Origin: Pseudomonas marginalis
Lineage (GTDB): Bacteria > Pseudomonadota > Gammaproteobacteria > Pseudomonadales > Pseudomonadaceae
Length of the DNA stretch: 64,000 nucleotides
Direction: 5' to 3'
NCBI RefSeq assembly: GCF_900105325.1
Contig: NZ_FNSU01000003.1
Location: 2,294,001-2,358,000, forward strand
Shown here: positions 53,595 through 62,065 of the stretch, in pieces
How positions within the stretch are numbered: the first letter of the stretch is position 1
Layout: every line of letters begins with the position of its first letter
Made by a program: the position numbers and the translations under genes
Notes under the pieces: generated by a model
Database searches by the model: none
The model's input: only the letters and a program-made list of their open reading frames with translations
What the model was told of the DNA's origin: nothing

Positions 53595-55621
53595 GATGCC
53601 ATCTAAAACATATTGGTGTTATTGATCACGACAATGTAATTCATGAAGTCACACTACAGCCGGGATTAAACATCATCACCGGTAAATCCTCAATGGGCAA
53701 AAGTGCAATCATTGAAATCTTCGATTACTGCATGGGAAGCAGCGAAGACACGATACCAGACGGAATAATTACAGAGCGATCAAAAATATATTTTATAGCT
53801 TTGGTATTCGAATCATATATGCTAATTGCTGCACGTACACAAAATCGAAAAAAAGCCTTTCTTCGACAGATGAATCTGTCTGATTCAAATGAAATATTAA
53901 ACTCCTTATCCAAAACAGATGAATACTTTAAAGAAAAAGACTTTGTTTCTTTACCTGTTTTTCTGAAAGAGCTTGGCCGTCACTTTGCAATCACCATGGG
54001 GGACGTTGACGAAGATCTAACAAGAAAAGAGCAGCTAGGAAAAAAGGGCGCCACACCGTCAGTTAGAAGTTTCATGTCTTTTATGCTACAACACCAAAAC
54101 CTTATTGCCAACAAACATGCAATCTTTTATAGATTCGACGAAAAGTATAAACGAGAGCAAGCAATCGAACACTTTAAGATATTTATGGGCTTTGTGGGAG
54201 AAGAATATTTCGAGCTATCAAAAGAGTGTGAAGAAGCGCGAATAGAATTAAGACGACTGGAATACTTAATACCTAAACAGGATGAACGAAAGCTTGTTTC
54301 ACAGACCGCGTTCGCCCGTTACATGCGCGAATACAAAGCCCTTTCGGGCCATATATTATTAGAAATGACAACGGATGCCATATGGAACAACCCCCAAAAA
54401 GCGCTTAAGGAGTTAGAAACTCAAACTACTAAAATAGATGGCCTTTCTGACGAGTATGAAAAAGAGCGACAATCATTACTTAGTCAGAAAAGTAAAGCAA
54501 TGCTCGAGCTGAACGATGCGAACGCGCGACGCTATCTTATTGAAAAGTCGATGAAGTCTGTAAAAGATTTCGGAGAAACAAAAGCAGAAATCGTCACACC
54601 AACTTCCATTTCATTGAAAGAGACAGCATGTCCTTTTTGCTTAACCGAGAGTCAAACTGTAAGAAAAGAATCAAACAAACTTACGAAGGCAATAGAATGG
54701 CTTAACGAAGAACTAAAACTTTCCGCATACGCAAGAGAAAGTTATAGTTCCGACCTCAGAAAAATTAAAAATGAAATCGAAGATACTCGCTCAAAAATCA
54801 AAGATATTCAGAACCAGCTAAAACCTCTAGACTCACAACTTGAAGGCCTACGAAATCAAAGACCAGCTGACGAAAACATAATTAAAGCCAAGCTAAAATT
54901 AGAACTTGCGATACAACATATAATAGATAACCCGCCAAGTGAACTCGCAGATTCTTATGAGCAATGGAAAATCCGTGTAGCTCAGCTAGAATCGCAATTA
55001 CTTAAGTCTAATGTCGCTGCAAAATTTAAGTCACTGTCACATTCAATAAACAAAAGCATGGAATCAATAGGGGAAAACTTTGATTTCGAACACACATATA
55101 AGCCTATAAAATTAAAATTTGATTTAGAAAGCTTTGACCTCTGGCATCAAAAAGATGAAAGCACTAAAGTATATTTGCGTTCTATGGGTAGTGGCGCCAA
55201 CTGGCTTTACTCTCACCTCACATTATTTCTAGCGCTCCACCGGGAGTTTTCTCGAGCTAATACGACATGTAAAATCCCTCCAATTCTTTTTCTTGATCAG
55301 CCAACACAAGTATATTTTCCTGCTGAAATTGATGACAACCAAAGCGGCTTTGATCCGACAATATTAGCCCAAGATGCTAAACGTTCATATCGTTTAGATG
55401 ACGATCTTGCTTCAGTGAAAAACATCTTTAACCAATTGATAAGCTTCTGTGTTGATACTGCAATGCAAACTGGCGTCATGCCGCAGGTAATTGTTAGTGA
55501 CCATGCTGACAATCTCCCACTACAAAACGGCCTAAGTTTCAACACCTACGTTAGGGCCCGCTGGAGAGATCAAGGCTTTATCGCTCCAAGACAATCTGAC
55601 AACCTGCCATTAACTGAATAA
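53591..55621 (+). CDS. DUF3732 SMC/Rad50-like ABC ATPase of the ABC-3C system
   Basis: This 676-aa protein has an N-terminal Walker A (G31-KSSMGKS38), a long central coiled coil (about residues 200-480) with a CPFC hook (C347, C350) that could bind zinc at its tip, a signature-like SMGSGANW, and a C-terminal Walker B ILFLDQPTQ (D569). The usual catalytic glutamate is replaced by Q570, as is characteristic of DUF3732. It is thus likely a DNA- or nucleoprotein-sensing ATPase that activates the effector. It is the last gene of the operon. Confidence 0.88.
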   Translation: MRCHLKHIGVIDHDNVIHEVTLQPGLNIITGKSSMGKSAIIEIFDYCMGSSEDTIPDGIITERSKIYFIALVFESYMLIAARTQNRKKAFLRQMNLSDSNEILNSLSKTDEYFKEKDFVSLPVFLKELGRHFAITMGDVDEDLTRKEQLGKKGATPSVRSFMSFMLQHQNLIANKHAIFYRFDEKYKREQAIEHFKIFMGFVGEEYFELSKECEEARIELRRLEYLIPKQDERKLVSQTAFARYMREYKALSGHILLEMTTDAIWNNPQKALKELETQTTKIDGLSDEYEKERQSLLSQKSKAMLELNDANARRYLIEKSMKSVKDFGETKAEIVTPTSISLKETACPFCLTESQTVRKESNKLTKAIEWLNEELKLSAYARESYSSDLRKIKNEIEDTRSKIKDIQNQLKPLDSQLEGLRNQRPADENIIKAKLKLELAIQHIIDNPPSELADSYEQWKIRVAQLESQLLKSNVAAKFKSLSHSINKSMESIGENFDFEHTYKPIKLKFDLESFDLWHQKDESTKVYLRSMGSGANWLYSHLTLFLALHREFSRANTTCKIPPILFLDQPTQVYFPAEIDDNQSGFDPTILAQDAKRSYRLDDDLASVKNIFNQLISFCVDTAMQTGVMPQVIVSDHADNLPLQNGLSFNTYVRARWRDQGFIAPRQSDNLPLTE

Positions 55622-55957
55622 AATGCTGCTCAAAATTTGCGGAGCGCTCCGCCCCGACAAGTAAATTTATATTTTTCGAGGTGGGAGCGCAGCATGACTT
55701 TAACTCTAAAATGGCAACCAAGATTTTAGTAAGGGATAAACCTATTTCATCTAAATAGCAGTCAGAGCACCACCTAAGCAAACGTGATCTGCCCCCCTAT
55801 TACGTACGAAACTAAACGTGAATCAAGACCAAACCACAAAACAACAGAAATAGGGGGTAGACCACTATATAAAATAGTCTGACCCCGTTTTACGGGGGTG
55901 GGCGTCAAACGCCAGTCAAAAACTCTAACTAGAGTCAATAAATTTAGGCGAATTAAT
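55622..55957. other. gap between convergent defence units, with inverted repeats
   Basis: No gene is seen in 336 bases. CTGCCCCCCTATT at 55789-55801 is inverted as AATAGGGGGTAG at 55849-55860, and a second similar block GTCTGACCCCG with a CCCCG-TTTTA-CGGGG hairpin follows near 55878-55895. Such TCTGACCCC-type repeats often mark old transposon borders. A GC-rich hairpin GCGGAGCGCTCCGC just after 55635 may end transcription of the ABC-3C operon. Confidence 0.4.
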
Positions 55958-56524
55958 TTAATATAACTTACGAGGAAAATCTAAGTATTGCTGCGTGTTC
56001 CTACTCCATCTCAGCGCAGAATATCCAGAAATAAGTCTATGACCAATCCATCGCGGGTCTACCATGTGCGGCCTTCCAACCTGGTTCGCCAACAATAGCT
56101 CTCCCATAAATGCACACCACGTCCTTTCGTTGATTAGGGTCTTACCATATCCATGATAAGATCGACCGCTTTTATACCATATGAAATCAAAAAATTTATG
56201 TCCGATGATAGGTTCCAATTTATAAAGCTGCGCAGCTGAACCAGTAGACATATCGATCATGGGGATATGGAGAGTTTCGCCGCTCATCATCACTAGCTTA
56301 GAATGCACTGCGACCTCCATCTCTCTTGGACAGCGTCGAAAAACATCCTCAATATTATCCAAATCTAAAAAATGCGCTGGGCTCATTGAAAAAACCTGTC
56401 TGTCATCAAATACAGATCGAGCCACATACGTGTAATAACTAAGCTCCACGGATTTGATCATCGACTGGTTAGCAGCAATGACTGATCTCACATGCCAGTA
56501 AGGATGATCTTCTAACCTTAACAC
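55958..56524 (-). CDS. small primase-like (AEP-motif) protein paired with the dNTPase
   Basis: This 188-aa protein starts with GTG two bases after the dNTPase stop, so the two form an operon. The motif order recalls archaeo-eukaryotic primases: an acidic motif (FLDLD, D54/D56, or IPMIDMS, D91), SGRSYHGYG with S119 and H124 like the S-x-H motif, and an acidic VDPRWIGHRL (D156) followed by a helix SGYSALRWS. It lacks the bulk of a replicative primase and any helicase or PriCT domain. Whether it makes primers, or only binds nucleotides, cannot be told. The assignment is inference from motifs. Confidence 0.55.
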   Translation of the reverse strand: MLRLEDHPYWHVRSVIAANQSMIKSVELSYYTYVARSVFDDRQVFSMSPAHFLDLDNIEDVFRRCPREMEVAVHSKLVMMSGETLHIPMIDMSTGSAAQLYKLEPIIGHKFFDFIWYKSGRSYHGYGKTLINERTWCAFMGELLLANQVGRPHMVDPRWIGHRLISGYSALRWSRNTQQYLDFPRKLY

Positions 56525-56526
56525 CC

Positions 56527-58002
56527 CTATATCCTCATGCCGGAAAGATTTTGATATGACGTAGTGGCAAAATCATCCGTCATTCCAGAAATAAAATCAG
56601 TTATAAGATGGGCGCGTAAAACCCACTCATCCGCGAGAGTATATCCAGCGACACTCTCAATTTTCTCCAGCTGCTCCTTATAAACCTGAATATAATTCTT
56701 AGGAAAAAGCGTAAGCAGTTTATTTTCAATGATAATAGATCGTCCCTTAGCATCTTTAGTCTTATAGTCCAACGCCGCACGGAAGCGCACAGTTCCTGAG
56801 ACTAGAAGACAGGAGAAGTGGTCTAATAGACCATATATCGCTCGATAACCAGCTAGCTCTATTCTCTGAACACTTTCATGACAGTAAACTTTCTTACGGC
56901 AATAGCCTTTGAGAGCGTCCAAAATCTTTCCAGCGGGAGTATCGGAAGGAATTAATGAGGGTAGCTTTCCACTGAGAATACTGTCGTGAAATTCGATGTA
57001 CTGATTTGCGGCAAACTCCACAAGCAGCCTGTTTAATGAGGTTCTGAAATCAGTGAAAGTAAATTTCCTTCCATCGTCTCTCTCACCTGCAGCTGCGAAA
57101 CGCAATATTTTGTCTATTCGGTCCGAGTCTTGGCCTTCCATCCCCTCGGCAAGCCAATCATCGCGAATCTCTTCAAAAGCTATTGATTTAACTAAAAGCC
57201 CCTTTTCTATCGAATCCTCCAAGTCGCTAATGCAATAAGCGATGTCATCGGCAGCTTCCATGATATATGCCAAAGGAAAACGCTGTGGTGAGTTATAATT
57301 AAATTCACTCCAGACGTCTAAGACAATCTGCTCCTCAGTCGAAAAGTAACCACACTTTTTGGTGAACGGAGAATCAATGGATTTGTAACTCTGCCTATTT
57401 CCGCGGATATATTTAAGGTAAGCGGCGATCGTCGTTTTAGTTAAATTCAAACCAAATTCATCAATATTTCTTTGAAGCTTTGTGACCACACGTATGCCTT
57501 GAGGATTTCCATCGAACTCTAGAAAGTCTGCAATGGCCGCTGCACTTTGGGCCTCATTGACATATAAGCCATTATCTTTGTTTGCCTCCTCAAACAACAA
57601 TTTCCCATTTTTTCTGAACCATTCAGATATTGCAGATTCTCCGAAGTGTCCAAAAGGAGGATTTCCAATATCATGCATCAAGCAAGCAGTTTCAACAAAT
57701 ACAGTTAAAGCTGCACACTCATCTCTTGAAGCAAGATTCGCCTCTATGAGCTTTAAGGAGATTCGGTCTGCTATATATCGACCTGTCTGTGCAACCTCAA
57801 TAGAATGAGTAAGTCTACTCCTGACTGCCGCATTTGGTTCCATGGAAAACACTTGCGCTTTTTGCTGTAAGCGTCGGAAGGCGGGACAAAATAGAAGTCG
57901 ACCTCTATCACTTTCCGCCTCGAGCAGGAGGGTGTTACGATCCTCAACCTCCGATGGCCGGAATCGCATTGAAGATAGAAGCGTTCCATATATAGAGCTC
58001 AT
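56527..58002 (-). CDS. HD-domain dNTP triphosphohydrolase (dGTPase-like)
   Basis: This 491-aa enzyme has the Dgt/SAMHD1-type metal site: H66 in SRLTHSIEV, H110-D111 in CLMHDIGNPPFGHFGE (with H119 and E122), and D252/D253 in EAADDIAYCISDLED. It should cleave dNTPs to nucleosides and triphosphate. The length is close to E. coli Dgt (about 505). It is AT-rich compared with core genes and lies in a defence island; dGTPases are known anti-phage factors that drain the dNTP pool. Here it is the first gene of a pair with a primase-like protein. Confidence 0.9.
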   Translation of the reverse strand: MSSIYGTLLSSMRFRPSEVEDRNTLLLEAESDRGRLLFCPAFRRLQQKAQVFSMEPNAAVRSRLTHSIEVAQTGRYIADRISLKLIEANLASRDECAALTVFVETACLMHDIGNPPFGHFGESAISEWFRKNGKLLFEEANKDNGLYVNEAQSAAAIADFLEFDGNPQGIRVVTKLQRNIDEFGLNLTKTTIAAYLKYIRGNRQSYKSIDSPFTKKCGYFSTEEQIVLDVWSEFNYNSPQRFPLAYIMEAADDIAYCISDLEDSIEKGLLVKSIAFEEIRDDWLAEGMEGQDSDRIDKILRFAAAGERDDGRKFTFTDFRTSLNRLLVEFAANQYIEFHDSILSGKLPSLIPSDTPAGKILDALKGYCRKKVYCHESVQRIELAGYRAIYGLLDHFSCLLVSGTVRFRAALDYKTKDAKGRSIIIENKLLTLFPKNYIQVYKEQLEKIESVAGYTLADEWVLRAHLITDFISGMTDDFATTSYQNLSGMRI

Positions 58003-58214
58003 TTGTTTTCCTTAACCTGTGACGTTCGCGTAAATTATGTGAATCAGTTTATTGCGATGACCGTGGGAAAAGCGATAGCCCTGCGTGATAAATTTACCCG
58101 TTCGCGCGCTACCCCTCGGCTGGAATGTATGAGCCCGTGGACTTGTCCCTACCAAGCCTGATACCAAATCCCTGTTAATAAGTTGCATATGGCGAATCAA
58201 GATGGCCGTCCGCT

Positions 58215-58405
58215 TCTGGCAGATTGTGTTGAAAAAGTCGGTCCTTCCAGGCTGCGCATGTACTGACTACTGAAAATGCTTTTTTTGAACGCAGCTACGC
58301 GAAATCTGAGCCCGGAACCCTTTGCTCAAAGTAAAGATGTCAAGCTCAAGCGCATACTTTTCTGCCGTGGAAACCATGGCCGACTTTTTCAACAGAATCG
58401 GCAGA
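58215..58405. mobile_element. ~190-bp element with terminal inverted repeats (MITE or IS remnant)
   Basis: TCTGGCAGATTGTGTTGAAAAAGTCGG at 58215-58241 is inverted at 58382-58405 as CGACTTTTTCAACAGAATCGGCAGA with three to four differences. The 130-base interior has no open frame of note. TTCTGTTGAAAAAGTCGG-type ends are common for transposable elements in pseudomonads, so this is probably a non-autonomous or deleted element at the right edge of the defence island. The remaining stretches 58003-58214 and 58406-58634 hold no gene. Confidence 0.65.
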
Positions 58406-58634
58406 TAGTAGCCTGTGATTAATGGGGAACCTCCCTACACTCGCGTCCACCCGTCGCATCCCCCACCCTCCCCCTCCAGCCCCCACCCAACCTGCCGATA
58501 ACCCTACTAACCGGTTGGCGGGGCTGCCCCATGCTTAGGCATTAACGGCAGGTAAAAAAACGGCGCGGGGCTCATGGCACTGAACGGGGAATTCAGTGCA
58601 TGATGCGTCGCTCATATCAAGGACGATAACAACC

Positions 58635-59675
58635 GTGAAAAGCGCCCTCGCCGCCCTGCTATTGCTGTGCCTGACCGCTCCCGCCTTCGCCGCCGAAAAC
58701 CCCGTCGGCTTCAAGACCGTCACCCTGCCCGATACGCAAGAAAACCGACCACTCGAACTGGTCGTCTGGTACCCCGCCACCACCACCGCCAAACCCACCC
58801 TGATCGCCGACAACGCGGTGTTCATCGGTGCCCTCGCCGTACCCGACGCCCCGCCGGCTGCCGGTGAGCATCCGCTGGTGGTGCTCTCCCACGGGTATGG
58901 CGGTAACTGGGGCAAGCAGGTGTGGCTGGCCAGTGCGTTGGCGCATCAGGGCTACATCGTGGCGGCGGTCAACCACCCCGGCACCACCACCAAGGATCGC
59001 AACCTGCAAACCGCCGCGCAGTTATGGCAACGCCCGGCCGACCTGAGCCGCGTGATCGACGCGGTATTGGCCCAGCCGAAGCCATTTGGCGCGGTCGCGA
59101 ATGGCCAGATTGCCGCCGTGGGCCATTCCCTTGGCGGCTGGACCGTGCTGGAAATCGCCGGGGCGCGCTTCGACCCCGAGCTGTTCAGCCGCGACTGCAG
59201 CGCCCACCCCAAGCTCGGCGGCTGCATCGGCTATCAGGAGATGAATCCCGCTGGCACGCCAGAAGGTAAAGCGCGCTTGGCGGCGGATTTGAGCGACAAG
59301 CGCGTCACCGCCATCGTGTCCCTGGACCTGGGCCTGTCGCGCGGCTTCACCGACGCCAGCCTGGCTGCGCTGCCGGTACCGGCGCTGGTGATTGCGGGGG
59401 GTGTGCCGTCGGAAGATATGGACCCGCAGTTGGAGTCCGCTGATATGGTCAAGCGCCTGCCTGAAGCAACGACGAAGTATGTGGAGATCAGCGACGCCAC
59501 CCACTTCAGCTTTATGTCGATCTGCAAGCCGGGCGGCATGGCGTTGATTGAGGAGAGTTCGCCAGGCGACGGCATGATTTGCCGCGATGGTGAGGGGGCT
59601 CGGCCACGGGCGGTGATTCAGCAGCAGGTGGTGGGGCTGATCAGTGAGTTTTTGGGGCGCAAAGCGCCTAACTAA
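58635..59675 (+). CDS. exported alpha/beta hydrolase
   Basis: This ~346-aa protein has signal peptide (VKSALAALLLLCLTAPAFA) and a dienelactone-hydrolase/PAF-acetylhydrolase-like fold: HGYGGN oxyanion motif, nucleophile serine in GHSLGGW (about residue 173), and a histidine in DATHFSFM. Four cysteines (SRDCSAH, GGCIGY, SICKPG, MICRDG) suggest disulphides in the periplasm. GTG at 58635 is chosen with AAGGA somewhat far upstream; an earlier GTG at 58596 is possible. Confidence 0.85.
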   Translation: MKSALAALLLLCLTAPAFAAENPVGFKTVTLPDTQENRPLELVVWYPATTTAKPTLIADNAVFIGALAVPDAPPAAGEHPLVVLSHGYGGNWGKQVWLASALAHQGYIVAAVNHPGTTTKDRNLQTAAQLWQRPADLSRVIDAVLAQPKPFGAVANGQIAAVGHSLGGWTVLEIAGARFDPELFSRDCSAHPKLGGCIGYQEMNPAGTPEGKARLAADLSDKRVTAIVSLDLGLSRGFTDASLAALPVPALVIAGGVPSEDMDPQLESADMVKRLPEATTKYVEISDATHFSFMSICKPGGMALIEESSPGDGMICRDGEGARPRAVIQQQVVGLISEFLGRKAPN

Positions 59676-59762
59676 AGAAAAGGCTATTCAAGAAAAAACG
59701 AATCAAATACGATGCAGAAGTGTATTAACCCTCACAAATGCATTGTATAGGATGCAAACACT

Positions 59763-60008
59763 GTGGACGATTTAGGTTTCCTGATCAAAAACCTGCGAAA
59801 GGCAGCTGGCCTTTCCCAAAGCCAGCTCGCACTTCGGCACGGTATGAGTCGTGCAACCATCTCCGGAATCGAGAACAACACCATCCCCGAAGTGGGAATT
59901 CGCAAGGTGGCTGCGATCCTTGAAGGGTTAGGGTACGAGTTAACCGCGACACCTAAGCGTCGACGCAAAACGCTGGATGAACTGAAAGCAGAAAACGTCC
60001 ATGACTAG
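59763..60008 (+). CDS. hipB: HipB-like XRE antitoxin
   Basis: This 81-aa protein has a five-helix XRE HTH (LIKNLRKAAGLSQSQLALRHGMSRATISGIENN, residues ~7-39) and a basic C-terminal tail. It starts with GTG at 59763. Its last 8 bases overlap the HipA gene. It should repress the operon and hold HipA inactive. Confidence 0.88.
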   Translation: MDDLGFLIKNLRKAAGLSQSQLALRHGMSRATISGIENNTIPEVGIRKVAAILEGLGYELTATPKRRRKTLDELKAENVHD

Positions 60009-61236
60009 ACCAAGCGATCGGCTGCACATCGGCACCAGCGGCGTGCCTGCCGGAATACTCGGGCGCGGCGAAGAAAACCAGCGCGATTCGGTGTTTTCGT
60101 ATAACCCGGCAGTCACCGAAAAGAACGCGGTTTCCCTGACCATGCCGGTGCGCCTGGAGAGCTACATCTGGGCGTATGGCATCCATCCCCTGTTTGAGAT
60201 GCATCTCCCCGAAGGCCACCTGAAAGCGGAGCTTGTGCGACGTTTCAGCAAGTCAGTGCGAGGCTTTGATGACTTCACATTGCTGGGTATCGTCGGCCCC
60301 CATCAACTGGGCCGCATCAGCGTCGCCCGAGCCACTGCGGATGAATTACTACCTGAAATAAAACTCTCCGAGCTGCTCGTGTATGACGGGGCGAAAGATC
60401 TGTTCGACGACCTGATGAAAACCTACGCAGCCTACTCAGGCGTTTCGGGCGTTCAGCCGAAGGTACTGGTGCGCAACGTTGACGATACGAATCCTGACGT
60501 TGCGCGTCTCACCCATCGTGGCGCTACGCACTTGGTGAAGGCCTTCAATGATTCAGACTTCGCGCAACTGGCCGCCAATGAGTTTTTCTGCATGCGCGCG
60601 GCATTTCATACAGGCCTTGAAGTGCCTGAATGCCAGTTGAGTCAGCAGGGTAAGTTTCTGGTGGTCAAACGGTTCGACATCGGTGAAAGCGCCTACCTTG
60701 GTTTTGAAGATATGTGCGTTTTATCCGGATGGGGGACAGATAAAAAGTACGACGGTAGCTACCAGGGTTGCGCGAAGTTGATCAAGACTTACGTCTCTCC
60801 TTCTCTTGTGACCAAGGCACTTGAGGACTTTTTTATGATGGTGGCGCTCTGCGCCGGCATACAAAATGGAGACGGGCACTTGAAGAATTTCGGCCTGCTC
60901 TATGAGAACTGCGCAGAAGACGCCGATATTTGGCTCGCGCCAGCTTACGACCTTGTGACGACCACGGTGTATCAAGTCAACGACATTATGGGTCTGTTGC
61001 TCGGCGGTTCAAAGGCTTGGCCAAAACGTAAGATGCTGGTCCAGTTCGGGCGCAGTTCGTGCAGTTTGACAGAAGCCCGTTGCAATGAATTGCTCGCCAG
61101 AGTCCACAGCGGTATGAGCCGTGCAATGGTGGAGCTTTCGGAGTATCGAAGCACCCATCCGGAGTTTGATGTTGTTGGGGAAAAGATGACCGCTGCATGG
61201 GCAACAGGGCTGGCGAGGAGTATTGAACCGGCGTGA
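60001..61236 (+). CDS. hipA: HipA-like serine/threonine kinase toxin
   Basis: This 411-aa kinase has an N-terminal HipA subdomain (about residues 1-115), a couple-HipA region (VSGVQPKVLV near residue 150, the ATP-binding loop), catalytic QNGDGHLKNFGL (about residue 290) and metal-binding aspartate in APAYDLVTT. HipA kinases phosphorylate aminoacyl-tRNA synthetases, classically GltX, halting translation. It overlaps hipB by 8 bases. Confidence 0.9.
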   Translation: MTRPSDRLHIGTSGVPAGILGRGEENQRDSVFSYNPAVTEKNAVSLTMPVRLESYIWAYGIHPLFEMHLPEGHLKAELVRRFSKSVRGFDDFTLLGIVGPHQLGRISVARATADELLPEIKLSELLVYDGAKDLFDDLMKTYAAYSGVSGVQPKVLVRNVDDTNPDVARLTHRGATHLVKAFNDSDFAQLAANEFFCMRAAFHTGLEVPECQLSQQGKFLVVKRFDIGESAYLGFEDMCVLSGWGTDKKYDGSYQGCAKLIKTYVSPSLVTKALEDFFMMVALCAGIQNGDGHLKNFGLLYENCAEDADIWLAPAYDLVTTTVYQVNDIMGLLLGGSKAWPKRKMLVQFGRSSCSLTEARCNELLARVHSGMSRAMVELSEYRSTHPEFDVVGEKMTAAWATGLARSIEPA

Positions 61237-61319
61237 TTGTGCTTGCTTGGTATAGGGCGGTGATTCAGCAGCACGGCTGACTATTTATCGTTTTAACTTT
61301 ATTGAACGGCGGAGCGAAC

Positions 61320-61838
61320 ATGCAAGAAAGTAAACCACTGAAGGGACTGGGCGGTTGGCTGATCGTGGTTGGGTTGGGCCTGTTTATAGCCTTGGCGCGT
61401 CTGGGTTATGCCCTTATCGCGGTGTATTACCCGATATTCGCAGATGGCGCGTTTAGTACCCTCACCTCATCCGGCCCGACGATGACTAACGCCCTGTGGG
61501 GCGCGATCCTGATTTCAGAAACCCTCGTCAATGCAGTCTTTATCGCGGCCTTTGGTTATTTGGTTTACCTGTTCTTCTGCGAACATTATTTATTCCCCAA
61601 GGTTTATATCGTCACGCTCATTGCCTCGGCTGTTTACGTTCCACTTGATGCATGGTTCAGCTCGCTTGTTCTGGTGGATGAACCCATATTCGACTACAAC
61701 ACGACCAAGGAAACCGTCCGCGGATTGGTGTCCACCTCGATCTGGGTCCCCTACATACTGTTCTCCAAAAGGGTCAAGGCAACGTTTGTCCAACGCCGGC
61801 CGGTTGCGGCGCAAGCGCCTGGCCCCGTCAGCCTTTGA
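61320..61838 (+). CDS. DUF2569 membrane protein
   Basis: This 172-aa protein begins MQESKPLKGLGGWLIVVGLG (the GLGGWL motif of DUF2569) and has four hydrophobic segments. Function unknown. GGAG is well placed before the ATG at 61320. Confidence 0.85.
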   Translation: MQESKPLKGLGGWLIVVGLGLFIALARLGYALIAVYYPIFADGAFSTLTSSGPTMTNALWGAILISETLVNAVFIAAFGYLVYLFFCEHYLFPKVYIVTLIASAVYVPLDAWFSSLVLVDEPIFDYNTTKETVRGLVSTSIWVPYILFSKRVKATFVQRRPVAAQAPGPVSL

Positions 61839-61872
61839 CGCGGTGAGCATCGAGCCTGCCCGATGACCGGCT

Positions 61873-61931
61873 GGCGCTCACCGGCAAAGAAAAACGCCAC
61901 CACCAGCCACACCCTGCCAGGCAGGCTGCCC
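61873..61931 (-). pseudogene. decayed duplicate of the yedE 3' end
   Basis: GGCGCTCACCGGCAAAGAAA and the following bases, then CCACCAGCCACAC..GCAGGCTGCCC, match 63562-63585 and ~63622-63655 inside the YedE gene, with the ~37 bases in between deleted. It lies just after the DUF2569 gene and 1.6 kb from the intact copy, in the same orientation. Confidence 0.75.
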
Positions 61932-61939
61932 CCATCACA

Positions 61940-61965
61940 TCGATAGCACTGATGATTACTATCGA
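61940..61965. promoter_or_regulatory. palindromic operator before the MFS gene
   Basis: TCGATAG at 61940-61946 and its inverted copy CTATCGA at 61959-61965 form a 7-bp dyad with a 12-base spacer, about 100 bases before the MFS start. This is typical of a LysR- or TetR-type site; no regulator gene adjoins. Confidence 0.5.
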
Positions 61966-62065
61966 ACCTCTCGCCTAGCGTTGCCGAGCCCGATTCCTAT
62001 AATAACCTTCTAATTTTTCACCCTCGCCTGGCCTCAGGCGACATCCCCCCTTGGAACCCAGCATC

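Noticed and set aside
58012..58200. Short minus-strand frame of 62 codons upstream of the dNTPase
   Set aside because: No ribosome site or domain; composition looks non-coding, and it covers the probable promoter region.
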